A stretch of DNA of 64,000 nt, taken from positions 744,001 to 808,000 of the forward strand of contig NZ_OBMI01000001.1 in assembly GCF_900199185.1 (NCBI RefSeq), in the 5' to 3' direction. The notes under the pieces were generated by a model that saw only the letters and a list, made by a program, of their open reading frames with translations, was not told the origin of the DNA and ran no database searches. Positions 56,973 through 64,000 of this stretch are shown here, piece after piece (position 1 is the first letter of the stretch; each line of letters opens with the position of its first letter). The stretch comes from Sphingomonas guangdongensis (GTDB lineage: Bacteria > Pseudomonadota > Alphaproteobacteria > Sphingomonadales > Sphingomonadaceae). The position numbers were made by a program, and so were the translations under genes.

Positions 56973-57381
56973 GGTTCTCAACGTGGCGGTGGGCCTCGCC
57001 CTGCTCGCGACCACCGCGGCGTGCGGCCGCGGCGGGTTCAACCGCGAGCGGCCGGACGAGTTCGCGGTCGGCCGCCAGGCGCCGCTGGTGATCCCGCCCG
57101 ACTACGCGCTGCGCCCGCCGCAGCCGGGTGCCGCGCGGCCGCAGGACGTCAGCCCGTCGGCCCAGGCGCTCGACGCGCTGTTCGGCGGCACCGCCCCGCG
57201 CAGCCCCAGCGAGACCAGCGCGCTTCAGGCTGCTGGCCGCGAGAGCGCAGAAGCCGGCATCCGCTCCGCCGCCGGCGATCCGGGGACCGCGGTGGTCGAC
57301 AAGGGATCGGTCACCCGCGATATCGTCGCCGCGCCGGAGGGCGACGGTCAGGCAGCCCGCGTGACGGCCGGCGGTCAGTGA
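56965..57381 (+). CDS. DUF3035 lipoprotein
   Basis: A 138-residue lipoprotein. The signal peptide ends with lipobox TAAC, cysteine at 20 (LALLATTAACGRGGF). The DUF3035 signature RPDEFAVGRQAPLVIPPDYA followed by LRPPQPGAARPQD is at 29-60. The rest is low-complexity and probably disordered. The function is unknown. It regularly follows lspA in alphaproteobacteria, as here. Confidence 0.88.
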   Translation: MRRVLNVAVGLALLATTAACGRGGFNRERPDEFAVGRQAPLVIPPDYALRPPQPGAARPQDVSPSAQALDALFGGTAPRSPSETSALQAAGRESAEAGIRSAAGDPGTAVVDKGSVTRDIVAAPEGDGQAARVTAGGQ

Positions 57382-57384
57382 CCG

Positions 57385-57408
57385 GTGCTCCCGCGCAGGC
57401 GGGAGCAC
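57385..57408. terminator. Hairpin between convergent DUF3035 and RidA-like genes
   Basis: GTGCTCCCGC (57385-57394) pairs perfectly with GCGGGAGCAC (57399-57408) around GCAG. There is no long T-run, but the position between two convergent stops suggests a two-way terminator or repeat. GCTCCCGC/GCGGGAGC palindromes look like another dispersed sphingomonad repeat. Confidence 0.55.
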
Positions 57409-57413
57409 AATGA

Positions 57414-57881
57414 TTAGTCCACCGCGAGGATGGCGTCGACTTCCACCGCCACCCCGCGCGGAAGGACGGAGACACCGACGGCGCTGCGGGCGTGCTTGCC
57501 CGCTTCGCCGAACAGCGCGACCATCAGGTTGGACGCGCCGTTCGCGACCTCGGGCTGCTGCGTGAAGTCGGCAGCCGAGCTCACGAACACGCCGAGTTTC
57601 ACGACCCGCTGCACCCGCTCCAGCCCGCCGAGCGCGGCCTTGGCCTGTGCGACGAGCATCAGCGCGCAGCGCCGCGCGGCTTCCTGCCCGTAGGCGAGAT
57701 CGCAGCCCTCCTCCCCCAGCCGGCCGAGCATCAGCGAGCCGTCCTCCCGGAATGGGATCTGGCCCGAGATGTGGAGCAGCCCGCCCGCCTGGACGGTGGG
57801 TACGTAGGAGGCGACCGGGGCCGCGGCCTCCGGCAGGGTCAGGCCCAGTTCGGCAAGGGCGCGGTCGACGTGGGTGGTCAA
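57414..57881 (-). CDS. RidA/YjgF/Rid-family protein
   Basis: A 155-residue Rid-family protein of the longer subgroup. The core has LLHISGQIPFREDGSLMLGR, AARRCALMLVAQAKAALGGL, RVVKLGVFVSSAADF and HARSAVGVSVLPRGVAVEVD with the conserved arginine and glutamate-like residues. Canonical RidA hydrolyses 2-aminoacrylate-type imines; this subgroup is less certain. The start is a TTG at 57881, 16 bp after the HAD gene's stop, because no ATG or GTG gives the family N-terminus. Confidence 0.85.
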   Translation of the reverse strand: MTTHVDRALAELGLTLPEAAAPVASYVPTVQAGGLLHISGQIPFREDGSLMLGRLGEEGCDLAYGQEAARRCALMLVAQAKAALGGLERVQRVVKLGVFVSSAADFTQQPEVANGASNLMVALFGEAGKHARSAVGVSVLPRGVAVEVDAILAVD

Positions 57882-57897
57882 GGCTGCTGTCTCCTTC

Positions 57898-58518
57898 TCA
57901 GGCCGCGGGCACGCCGGCGGCGAAACGCTGTTCGATCCAGACGACCGCGTCGCGCCAGTCGTCGATCCGGGCATGGGCGTCGGCCGCGGGCGGGATGTTC
58001 GGCGCGAGGGCGGGCTCGCTGACCATGTGGAGGCGGTGGACGCCGGGCGCAGCCTGCGCGACCGACGCGTGGTGGACCGCCAGGTCGTCGACGAACACCG
58101 CGACGCTAGCGCCATATTCGGCGATCAGCCGGGCGACCGGTTCCCCCTTGCCGCCCTGGTTGCAGCGGACCTCGTGGACGATGCCGTGATCGGCCAGTTG
58201 CGCGATCCGCGGTTCGCGGCAGTGATCCTGCAGGTTGGTGAGGATGACGATGTCGGCGGCCGTCGCGAGCTCCGCCAGCGCCTCGCGCGCGTGCGGCACC
58301 AGCGTCTGGCGCGCCATCTCGGCCGGGAAGAAGCCGTCGAGCAGCGCCCACATCTCGCCCGACGCCAGTGCGGTACCGTCGCGCCGCTTCAGCGCGGTCG
58401 CGAAATCGCCGCCCTGCAACGCGAAGTCGAGGTCGTGCGCCTCCCCTACCCAGGTGCCGAAATGCCGCACCATGTGCAGCAGCACCTCATCGCAGTCGGT
58501 GATCAGCAGCGGCCTCAT
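57898..58518 (-). CDS. HAD-family hydrolase
   Basis: A 206-residue HAD-fold protein. Motif I is LLITDCDEVLLHM (D8 and D10), motif II the threonine in ADIVILTNLQDH near 100, and motif III/IV is VAVFVDDLAVHH near 150. The cap region is the 20-85 stretch. The ATG at 58518 overlaps the DUF3572 stop (ATGA). The substrate is unknown. The order DUF3572-HAD-RidA on one strand looks like an operon. Confidence 0.85.
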   Translation of the reverse strand: MRPLLITDCDEVLLHMVRHFGTWVGEAHDLDFALQGGDFATALKRRDGTALASGEMWALLDGFFPAEMARQTLVPHAREALAELATAADIVILTNLQDHCREPRIAQLADHGIVHEVRCNQGGKGEPVARLIAEYGASVAVFVDDLAVHHASVAQAAPGVHRLHMVSEPALAPNIPPAADAHARIDDWRDAVVWIEQRFAAGVPAA

Positions 58519-58781
58519 GCCGCCTCCATCCGCGCGCGGGCCGCGACCAGTGCCGTCGGCGGCACGCCGATGCCCTCGGCGCAGGCCAGCAGGTCCGGCT
58601 CGTGCGATTCGAGGAACTGCAGCGCCGCGATCAGCGTCGCGCGGTCGCCCGCCGATGCCCGCAGCGCGTTGGGCGACAGCCCGGTCACGTCGAGCAGCCG
58701 ATTCGCACGGCCCGGTTCGGCCAGGGTCCAGACCAGCGCCTGCAGCGCCAGCGTTTCGTCGTTGGTGTCGGCGGCGGGCAT
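58515..58781 (-). CDS. DUF3572 family protein
   Basis: An 88-residue helical protein matching DUF3572: ETLALQALVWTLAEPGRANR, LLDVTGLSPNALRASAGD and FLESHEPDLLACAEGIGV. It is cytosolic with no TM. It is found next to the DivK-like receiver gene in many alphaproteobacteria. Here the start is 36 bp from that gene's GTG in a divergent arrangement, so they share a promoter region. The function is unknown. Confidence 0.88.
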   Translation of the reverse strand: MPAADTNDETLALQALVWTLAEPGRANRLLDVTGLSPNALRASAGDRATLIAALQFLESHEPDLLACAEGIGVPPTALVAARARMEAA

Positions 58782-58817
58782 CGCTAAGCTGTGGTTGCAA
58801 GAAGGGGTCGGACGCGC

Positions 58818-59222
58818 GTGGCAAAAAGGGTGCTCGTTGTCGAGGACAACGAACTCAATCTGAAGCTCTTCTGCGATCTGCTGCGCGCGCACGACTTCGC
58901 CGCGGAGCCGGTCCGCGACGGTCGGGAAGCGGTGGCACGGGCCCGCGCGGTGGCACCGCACCTGGTGGTCATGGACATCCAGCTGCCGCACGTCAGCGGG
59001 CTGGAGCTGATCGGACAGATGAAGCGCGATCCGAAGCTCCGTTCGATCCCGATCATGGCGGTGACCGCCTACGCAGGGCGCGAGGACGAGGAGCGGATCC
59101 GCGCCGCTGGCGCCAACGCCTATGTGTCCAAGCCGATCTCGGTCATGCGCTTCATGGAAGAAATCCGGTCGCTGATGCCGAGCGACCCGCCGGTCGACGA
59201 CCGGACACTGCCGCTGCTGTAG
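58818..59222 (+). CDS. Single-domain response regulator, DivK-like
   Basis: A 134-residue lone receiver domain. The acidic pair is in VLVVEDNELN, the phospho-acceptor is D53 in VVMDIQLP, with T83 in MAVTAYAG and K105 in AYVSKPIS. No output domain is present. In Caulobacter DivK acts with DivJ/PleC in cell-cycle phosphorelay; no histidine kinase is adjacent here, so the link is by family and genomic position only. The GTG at 58818 gives AKRVLVVEDNELNLKLF. Confidence 0.85.
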   Translation: MAKRVLVVEDNELNLKLFCDLLRAHDFAAEPVRDGREAVARARAVAPHLVVMDIQLPHVSGLELIGQMKRDPKLRSIPIMAVTAYAGREDEERIRAAGANAYVSKPISVMRFMEEIRSLMPSDPPVDDRTLPLL

Positions 59223-59231
59223 CGCGGACAA

Positions 59232-59266
59232 CAAAAAAGAGCCGCCAGGGCGGTGCCCCGCGGCTC
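59232..59266 (-). terminator. Intrinsic terminator of rpmG
   Basis: On the minus strand GAGCCGC (59266-59260) pairs with GCGGCTC (59245-59239) and is followed by TTTTTTGTTGT. It lies between the convergent rpmG and receiver genes. Confidence 0.85.
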
Positions 59267-59299
59267 CTTGGACGACGCCGGCTGTTCGCCGACGCGTGC

Positions 59300-59467
59300 T
59301 TACTTGATCTTAGCTTCCTTGAAGTCGACGTGCTTGCGCACGACCGGGTCGTACTTCTTGAAGGTGAACTTCTCGGTCTGCGTCCGCGGGTTCTTCTTGG
59401 TGACGTAGAAGAAGCCGGTGTCCGCGGTGCTGACGAGCTTGATCTTGACGGTGGTCGGCTTGGCCAT
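59300..59467 (-). CDS. rpmG: 50S ribosomal protein L33
   Basis: A 55-residue ribosomal protein: [40 protein letters not shown] and [14 protein letters not shown], the full L33 of the alphaproteobacterial type. It lacks the cysteines of the zinc-binding L33 form. The ATG is at 59467. A strong terminator follows at 59232-59266. The 59468-59671 spacer shows no further gene. Confidence 0.97.
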   Translation of the reverse strand: MAKPTTVKIKLVSTADTGFFYVTKKNPRTQTEKFTFKKYDPVVRKHVDFKEAKIK

Positions 59468-59671
59468 GGCCCGAAACTCTCGTGTTCTGTAAAGACAACG
59501 GGCGGCCCGCCAGCCGGCGACCGCCCCGTGGGGTGCGCGCATGGGCGAAACCGCGTCGCTTGTCAACGTCCGGCGGCTCCGGGCAGGCTTTAGACGGCGT
59601 TAACTACGCGGGCGTACCGTGGGCGTGTCGGGCGCGGTGGGCGCGCTCCGCTGGACAGGGCGCACGGACCC

Positions 59672-60001
59672 ATGGCGCAAGCGGCGTGGCAGGCAGGGGG
59701 AGCGGGCGCGCGGGCGGATCTGGTATCCCGCATCGACGCCGTCGCCGGCCGACTCGACCGCCTGGGCGCCACGCAGCTCCTCGACGAGGTCGACACGATC
59801 CTGAGCCTCGCCCGACGCCACAACATCGGACCCGCGATCACGGTTGCGCATGCCCTGCGCGCGGCGGTCGGTCGCGGCGAGGCTGGCGCGATGATCCAGG
59901 GCTGGCTGCAGATCCTGCGCGATTCGGTCGCCTGCGGGCGCGGCGATGCCGAGGCACGCGATACCTTTGCCGCCGCCTGCCACCTGCGCCTGAACGGCTG
60001 A
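59672..60001 (+). CDS. Small helical protein of unknown function
   Basis: A 109-residue soluble protein rich in alanine and arginine (LVSRIDAVAGRLDRLGATQL, LDEVDTILSLARRHNIGPAI, MIQGWLQILRDSV). It reads as a helical bundle, and I recognise no named family. Its stop TGA overlaps the probable CTG start of the GDT1-like gene, indicating a two-gene unit. Confidence 0.65.
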   Translation: MAQAAWQAGGAGARADLVSRIDAVAGRLDRLGATQLLDEVDTILSLARRHNIGPAITVAHALRAAVGRGEAGAMIQGWLQILRDSVACGRGDAEARDTFAAACHLRLNG

Positions 60002-60546
60002 CCCCGCTGGACGCGCTGCTCCCTGCGCTGATCGCGGCGCTGCTCGCCGGCGTCGGCGACCGACCGGCGGCCGCCGCCGGTGTGGCGAGCGCCAGGTGGG
60101 GTGCCATCCGCGTGCTCCTGCTGCTGGCCGCGCTCCACGCCTCCGCCGCCATGCTAGGCACGCTCGCCGGCGCGCTCATGCGGCCGCTGCTCGCGGACGG
60201 CGCTCGCGCGCTGCTGCTCGGGATCGCGCTCGTCGCGGCCGGCGGCGGCGCCCTGCTGCCGCAGGGTCGGCCGGCGCTGCCGCGGCATCCGCTCTCCGCC
60301 GCACTGCTGCTCGCCGGCCTCGCGCTCACCGATCGTGCCGCATTCATCACCTTCGCGCTGGCTGCGAGCAGTGCGACGCCGTGGCTGACCGGGATCGGCG
60401 CGGCGGCGGGCAGCATCGCCGCGAGCGCGGTCGCGCTCTCCGATCCGGTGGTCGCCGCGCGACTGCCGCAGGTCCGCCAAATCGCGGGAACGATCCTGCT
60501 CGGCGCCGGGATCGTCGTCGCGCTCGGTGCGGTCCGCCTCATCTGA
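59998..60546 (+). CDS. GDT1/TMEM165-like membrane protein with degenerate motifs, apparent CTG start
   Basis: A 182-residue protein with about six hydrophobic segments in two similar halves. The first half has ALIAALLAGVGDRPAAA, the second ALLLAGLALTDRAAFITFAL, at the places where UPF0016/GDT1 cation transporters have E-x-G-D-[KR]-[ST]. The Glu is replaced by Gly or Ala and the Thr by Pro or Ala, so cation transport may be lost. No ATG, GTG or TTG lies at the N-terminus. A CTG at 59998 overlaps the previous stop (CTGA). A GTG in codon 29 would remove the first TM. Confidence 0.65.
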   Translation: MTPLDALLPALIAALLAGVGDRPAAAAGVASARWGAIRVLLLLAALHASAAMLGTLAGALMRPLLADGARALLLGIALVAAGGGALLPQGRPALPRHPLSAALLLAGLALTDRAAFITFALAASSATPWLTGIGAAAGSIAASAVALSDPVVAARLPQVRQIAGTILLGAGIVVALGAVRLI

Positions 60547-60615
60547 AGGCGGGAGCGAATCGCCGCGGCTGTCGTTACAGTGACGATCCGACACCCCCAA
60601 CCGCAGAGTTTCCCC

Positions 60616-61110
60616 ATGGCCGAACCGGCGCCGCTCGCAACCCCGACCGACCTGAACCGCAACGACACGCGCAGCGTCGCGGACGCGCTCAACAGCGCGC
60701 TTGCCGACTGCTACGCGCTGTATCTAAAGACCAAGAACTTCCACTGGCACGTGTCCGGCCCGCACTTCCGCGACTACCACCTGCTGCTCGACGACCAGGC
60801 GACGCAGATCCTGGCGGTCACCGACGCGATCGCCGAGCGGGTGCGCAAGACCGGCAACCTCACGCTCCGCTCGATCGGCGACATCGCGCGGCGTCAGACG
60901 ATCGCCGACAATGATGCCGAGTTCGTCGATCCGCACGCGATGCTGTCCGAGCTGCGCGACGACAATCTGAAGCTGGTGGAGAGCTTCCGGGTCGTAAAGG
61001 ACGCCGCCGACAGCGCCAAGGACAACGCGACCAGCGGCATCGTCGACGACTGGACCGACGAGGCCGAGGAGCGCGCCTGGTTCCTGTTCGAGGCGAGCCG
61101 ACGCGGCTAG
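60616..61110 (+). CDS. dps: Dps-family ferritin-like DNA protection protein
   Basis: A 164-residue Dps protein that oxidises iron with peroxide and can bind DNA. The ferroxidase site is in YLKTKNFHWHVSGPHFRDYH (about 50) and the partner LLLDDQATQILAVTDAIAER with Asp and Glu ligands. The C-terminus has EAEERAWFLFEASRRG. The ATG at 60616 gives the usual short flexible N-terminus; a GTG at 60580 would add 12 residues. The TAG overlaps the stop of the convergent phosphoesterase. Confidence 0.92.
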   Translation: MAEPAPLATPTDLNRNDTRSVADALNSALADCYALYLKTKNFHWHVSGPHFRDYHLLLDDQATQILAVTDAIAERVRKTGNLTLRSIGDIARRQTIADNDAEFVDPHAMLSELRDDNLKLVESFRVVKDAADSAKDNATSGIVDDWTDEAEERAWFLFEASRRG

Positions 61111-61934
61111 GCTGCCGCCGGACCCAGCGTCAGCAGCCACAGGTCGGGCGGCACGCCGAACCGGATCGGCGCCACGCTGGCGCCCACCCCCGCCCCGACC
61201 ACGATCGCACGGCCATGTTCGCGGATGATGCCGCAGCGATAGCGGGGCGCATAGGGCTGCGGCCCGGGAGTCCAGCCGAGCAGGCTGACCTGGCCGCAGT
61301 GGGTGTGCCCGGCGAGCACCAGCCGGGCGTCGGGCGGGAGCCGCGGGACCAGGTCGGGCGAGTGGGTCAGCACCAGTCGCGCGCCCGGCAGCCGTCGCAC
61401 CGCCGCCATGGCTGCACCGATGCGGTCGTGATCGGTGTACTCATCGCCGATCCCGGCGATCGCGAGCGGCCAGCGCGTGACCGCGCCATTCTCGACAACC
61501 GCGATGCCGGCGCGGGCGAGCTGCGCGCGAACCGCGGGCTCACCGTTCCACCAATCGTGATTGCCGAGCACGGCGATCGTGCCGAGTCGCGAGCGCAGGC
61601 CGGCGAGCGGCGTGCCGAGTTCTGCGGCGAAGCGGACGCCGCGTCGCGGATCATGGCCATAGACGAAATCGCCCGCGATCAGCACCAGATCGGGGCGAAG
61701 CGCGTTCACCTGCGCGACGATACGCGTGAGCCGGCCCGCGTCCATCGCCAGGCTGCCGATGTGGATATCGCTCAGCAGCACCACCCGCACCGACGCCGCC
61801 CCGCGCGGCCAGTCCGGAAGCGCGATGGTCGCCCGCCGCACGACGGGATCGGCGCGCGCCTGCCCGAAGGCGTAGGCGAGCACGCCGAAACCGATGCCGA
61901 GCAGCAGGAGGGCGGAGATGATCAGGCGCCGCAT
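61107..61934 (-). CDS. Membrane-anchored metallophosphoesterase (YkuE/YaeI-like)
   Basis: A 275-residue calcineurin-like phosphoesterase. A hydrophobic N-terminus (LIISALLLLGIGFGVLAYAF) acts as signal or anchor. Metal motifs are LLSDIHIGSLAMD, LIAGDFVYGHDP, VLGNHDWW, LVLTHSPDL and LAGHTHCGQV, complete for two metals. Relatives include YkuE and LpxG/LpxH-like UDP-diacylglucosamine hydrolases; the substrate is not fixed. It is divergent from the DNA ligase gene. Confidence 0.9.
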   Translation of the reverse strand: MRRLIISALLLLGIGFGVLAYAFGQARADPVVRRATIALPDWPRGAASVRVVLLSDIHIGSLAMDAGRLTRIVAQVNALRPDLVLIAGDFVYGHDPRRGVRFAAELGTPLAGLRSRLGTIAVLGNHDWWNGEPAVRAQLARAGIAVVENGAVTRWPLAIAGIGDEYTDHDRIGAAMAAVRRLPGARLVLTHSPDLVPRLPPDARLVLAGHTHCGQVSLLGWTPGPQPYAPRYRCGIIREHGRAIVVGAGVGASVAPIRFGVPPDLWLLTLGPAAA

Positions 61935-62005
61935 GGCTGGCGCTTAGCGGACGGTGGCATTGCTCTACAACGTGGCTGGTGGAAGCGCCGAAACAGAGCG
62001 AACTT

Positions 62006-62140
62006 CTCCGTTCGTGCCGAGTAGCGACCGAGAAGCTGCCGACGGTAGCGGATCGGGGACGCGTATCGAAGCACAGTCCCGACACCATCCTTCGATACGC
62101 GTCTTCGCCTGCGCTCAGCCGCTACTCAGGACGAACGGAG
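62006..62140. repeat. 135-bp inverted-repeat element upstream of the DNA ligase
   Basis: The outer arms 62006-62032 (CTCCGTTCGTGCCGAGTAGC...) and 62114-62140 match as inverted repeats at 23 of 27 positions. The inner arms GACGCGTATCGAAG (62058-62071) and CTTCGATACGCGTC (62090-62103) are perfect. It ends 45 bp before the ligase ATG and is related to the repeat at 37548-37618. Confidence 0.75.
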
Positions 62141-62185
62141 TACCGCCTTGACGGAGCAGTCCGACCGCCGGATCGTTACGGCCCC

Positions 62186-63784
62186 ATGCGCGCCTTCGCC
62201 GACCTGCTCGACTCGCTGATCTACACGCGCGGGCGCAATGCCAAGCTGAAGCTGATCGGCGACTATCTGCGCGCCACACCCGATCCCGATCGCGGCTGGG
62301 CGGTGGCGGCGCTGACCGGCGACCTCGACCTGCCTGCGGTCAAGCCCGCGACCATCCGTGCGATGGTGGAGGCACGGGTCGATCCGGTGCTGTTCGCGAT
62401 GAGCCGCGACTTCGTCGGCGACACGGCGGAAACGGTGGCGCTGATCTGGCCGGAGCCGGACGCCGCGCACGCCGCCGCGCTGCCGGGCGACGACCTGACG
62501 CTCGCGGCCGTCGTCGACCGGCTCGCCTCACTGTCGAAGTCGGACACGCCCGCAGTGCTCTCGCGCCTGCTCGACCGGCTGGAGGCGGACGAGCGCTTCG
62601 CGCTGCTGAAGCTCGCGACCGGCGCATTGCGCGTCGGCGTCTCGGCGCGGCTCGCGAAGACCGCGCTCGCGGAGACGTTCGGGGTGGACGTCGACGCGGT
62701 GGAGGAGGTGTGGCACGGCCTTGCCCCGCCCTACGCGCCACTGTTCGACTGGGTGGAGGGACGCGGTGCCCAGCCCACCGCCGCCGATGTGCCGACCTTT
62801 CGCTCGTTCATGCTCGCGCACCCGCTGGAGGACGGCTCCGTCGATCTCGCCGACTATGCCGCGGAGTGGAAATGGGACGGCATTCGCGTGCAGCTGGTTC
62901 ATGTCGCGGGCGAGACACGGCTCTACAGCCGCGCGGGCGACGACATCACCGCAAGCTTTCCGGAGGTCGCCGCCGCGTTCCGGACCCCCGGCGTGCTCGA
63001 CGGCGAGCTGCTGGTGAAGGGGGAGGCGCAGGGGACCGGGCGCGACGATGCGACCGCCAGTTTCAACGCGCTGCAGCAGCGGCTCGGGCGCAAGCAGGTT
63101 TCGGCGCGGATGCTGGCCGATTACCCCGCCTTTGTCCGGCTCTACGATATCCTGTTCGACGGGGCGGAGGACCTGCGCGCGCTCACCTGGACCGAGCGCC
63201 GCGCACGGCTGGAGGCGTTCATGCCGCGTCTGCCCGCCGAGCATTTCGACCTCTCGTCGGTGATCGAGGCGAAGGACTTCGACGAACTGGCGGAGATTCG
63301 CGCGGGCACCCGCGACGCGTCGATCGAGGGCGTGATGCTGAAACGGCGCGATTCTGCCTATATCGCCGGGCGGCGCGCAGGCCTCTGGTACAAGTGGAAG
63401 CGCGATCCGCTGACCGCCGACTGCGTGATGATGTACGCGCAGCGCGGGAACGGGCGCCGGTCATCCTGGTACTCCGACTATACCTTCGGCTGCTGGAGTG
63501 CGGAGGGCGAGCTGCTGCCGGTCGGCAAGGCCTATCAGGGAATCACCGACCAGGAGATCGCCGAACTCGACCGCTTCGTCCGCAACCACACGGTGAAACG
63601 CTTCGGCCCGGTGCGCGAAGTCGAGAAGACGCTGGTGCTGGAGATCGCGTTCGATTCGATCCACGCATCCAAGCGGCACAAGTCCGGCGTCGCGATGCGC
63701 TTTCCCCGGATCCACCGCATCCGCGCCGACAAGCCCGCGGCGGAGGCGGATACGCTGCCGGCCCTGCTGAAGCTGGTGACCTGA
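62186..63784 (+). CDS. ATP-dependent DNA ligase (cisplatin damage response type)
   Basis: A 532-residue ATP-dependent ligase. An N-terminal alpha-helical DNA-binding domain covers 1-195. The nucleotidyltransferase lysine is K229 in EWKWDGIRVQ; other motifs are LYSRAGDDITASFPEV, VLDGELLVKG and EGVMLKRRDSAY. The OB fold from about 400 has LWYKWKRDPLTADCVMMYAQ. In many alphaproteobacteria this ligase sits with an exonuclease, a helicase and the phosphoesterase PdeM; none is seen here. The ATG at 62186 is used; the longer upstream reading crosses the repeat element and has no homology. Confidence 0.93.
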   Translation: MRAFADLLDSLIYTRGRNAKLKLIGDYLRATPDPDRGWAVAALTGDLDLPAVKPATIRAMVEARVDPVLFAMSRDFVGDTAETVALIWPEPDAAHAAALPGDDLTLAAVVDRLASLSKSDTPAVLSRLLDRLEADERFALLKLATGALRVGVSARLAKTALAETFGVDVDAVEEVWHGLAPPYAPLFDWVEGRGAQPTAADVPTFRSFMLAHPLEDGSVDLADYAAEWKWDGIRVQLVHVAGETRLYSRAGDDITASFPEVAAAFRTPGVLDGELLVKGEAQGTGRDDATASFNALQQRLGRKQVSARMLADYPAFVRLYDILFDGAEDLRALTWTERRARLEAFMPRLPAEHFDLSSVIEAKDFDELAEIRAGTRDASIEGVMLKRRDSAYIAGRRAGLWYKWKRDPLTADCVMMYAQRGNGRRSSWYSDYTFGCWSAEGELLPVGKAYQGITDQEIAELDRFVRNHTVKRFGPVREVEKTLVLEIAFDSIHASKRHKSGVAMRFPRIHRIRADKPAAEADTLPALLKLVT

Positions 63785-63791
63785 GGAGCGG

Positions 63792-64000
63792 TCAGCGCGC
63801 CGGCTGGTCAAGCGAGAGGACGAACAGCTTGGACCAGTTCTTGCCGGTGACGAACACCCGCCGCGTCGCGGGATCATAGGCGATGCCGTTGGGCGTCGCC
63901 GCCTGGAGGTCGCCGCCCGCCTGCTCCATCAGCGCCTGCACGTCGAGCGCGCCGGTGACGGCCCCGCTCGCCGGATCGATGCGGACGATCCAGCGGGTCA
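63792..64000 (-). CDS. Glutaminyl-peptide cyclotransferase (C-terminal end only)
   Basis: The last 68 or so codons of a gene that begins beyond the window. The protein ends TRWIVRIDPASGAVTGALDV, then MEQAGGDLQAATPNGIAYDP, then RRVFVTGKNWSKLFVLSLD. NGIAYDP followed by FVTGKxWxKLF is the C-terminal signature of the bacterial/plant glutamine cyclotransferase beta-propeller, which converts N-terminal Gln to pyroglutamate in exported proteins. The signal peptide and catalytic part are not in view. Confidence 0.85.
   Translation of the reverse strand, partial: TRWIVRIDPASGAVTGALDVQALMEQAGGDLQAATPNGIAYDPATRRVFVTGKNWSKLFVLSLDQPAR

Overview
The window is a dense, high-GC stretch of alphaproteobacterial chromosome that looks like Sphingomonadaceae (Sphingomonas-like). 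This rests on gene content and style: an RNase E with a long acidic insertion in its S1 region, a GlpX-type FBPase, DapD beside a pyrimidine 5'-nucleotidase, IleRS-LspA-DUF3035 in a row, a DivK-like receiver beside rpmG, many M16/M28/M48 peptidases, many TTGA/GTGA/ATGA overlaps, and small palindromic repeats of a kind I associate with sphingomonads. I see no rRNA, tRNA, CRISPR array, insertion sequence or prophage.

Layout. 1-1.8 kb: an OPT-family transporter running off the left edge. 2-3.5 kb: pyrimidine nucleotidase and dapD. 3.5-6.9 kb (minus): a six-TM chemotaxis receptor with a small membrane partner, a CoA-binding protein and Mrp. 6.9-14.2 kb (plus): hflK-hflC, a Do-family protease, a HerA-like ATPase, a MOSC protein and an M20 amidohydrolase. 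14.2-15.7 kb: purE-purK. 15.8-16.6 kb: two small orphan genes, each ending in the same palindromic repeat. 16.7-19.9 kb: an M16 peptidase and a small protein. 20-25.5 kb: M28 peptidase, clpB, and an NAD(P)H-type flavoprotein. 25.5-30.7 kb: a siderophore-uptake cluster (PepSY protein, membrane protein, TonB receptor) and a decayed second TonB receptor. 30.8-35.6 kb: 2OG-Fe oxygenase, homoserine dehydrogenase, D-cysteine desulfhydrase-like enzyme, GlpX. 35.7-39.1 kb: serine hydrolase, ABC-2 exporter and DUF983. 39.2-44.1 kb: DsbA-like protein, M48 protease and RNase E. 44.6-50.8 kb: AmiC-type amidase, PBP1A, RF2, a lipoprotein-like methyltransferase and a RadC-like protein. 50.9-53.2 kb: thyA, folA and ribF. 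53.4-57.4 kb: ileS, lspA and a DUF3035 lipoprotein. 57.4-60.5 kb: RidA-like, HAD, DUF3572, DivK-like receiver, rpmG, a small soluble protein and a degenerate GDT1-like membrane protein. 60.6-64 kb: Dps, a metallophosphoesterase, an ATP-dependent DNA ligase and the end of a glutamine cyclotransferase.

Functional themes are housekeeping. They cover envelope biogenesis and quality control (HflKC, Do protease, M48, PBP1A, amidase, LspA), amino-acid and nucleotide synthesis (DapD, homoserine dehydrogenase, PurEK, ThyA, FolA, RibF), translation (IleRS, RF2, L33), RNA decay (RNase E) and iron uptake.

The most unusual structure is in the repeats. An 80-85 bp palindromic element with CGTCAYCCC-type ends occurs four times. 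One copy lies in frame inside ileS, and another supplies the C-terminal tail and stop codon of a serine hydrolase. A second repeat (AACGTCCGCT...AGCGGACGTT) provides the stop codons of two neighbouring orphan genes. A perfect 27-bp inverted repeat precedes ileS, and a perfect 13-bp hairpin covers the start codon of the HerA-like ATPase gene. There are also two genes whose only plausible start is CTG and one clear TonB-receptor pseudogene.
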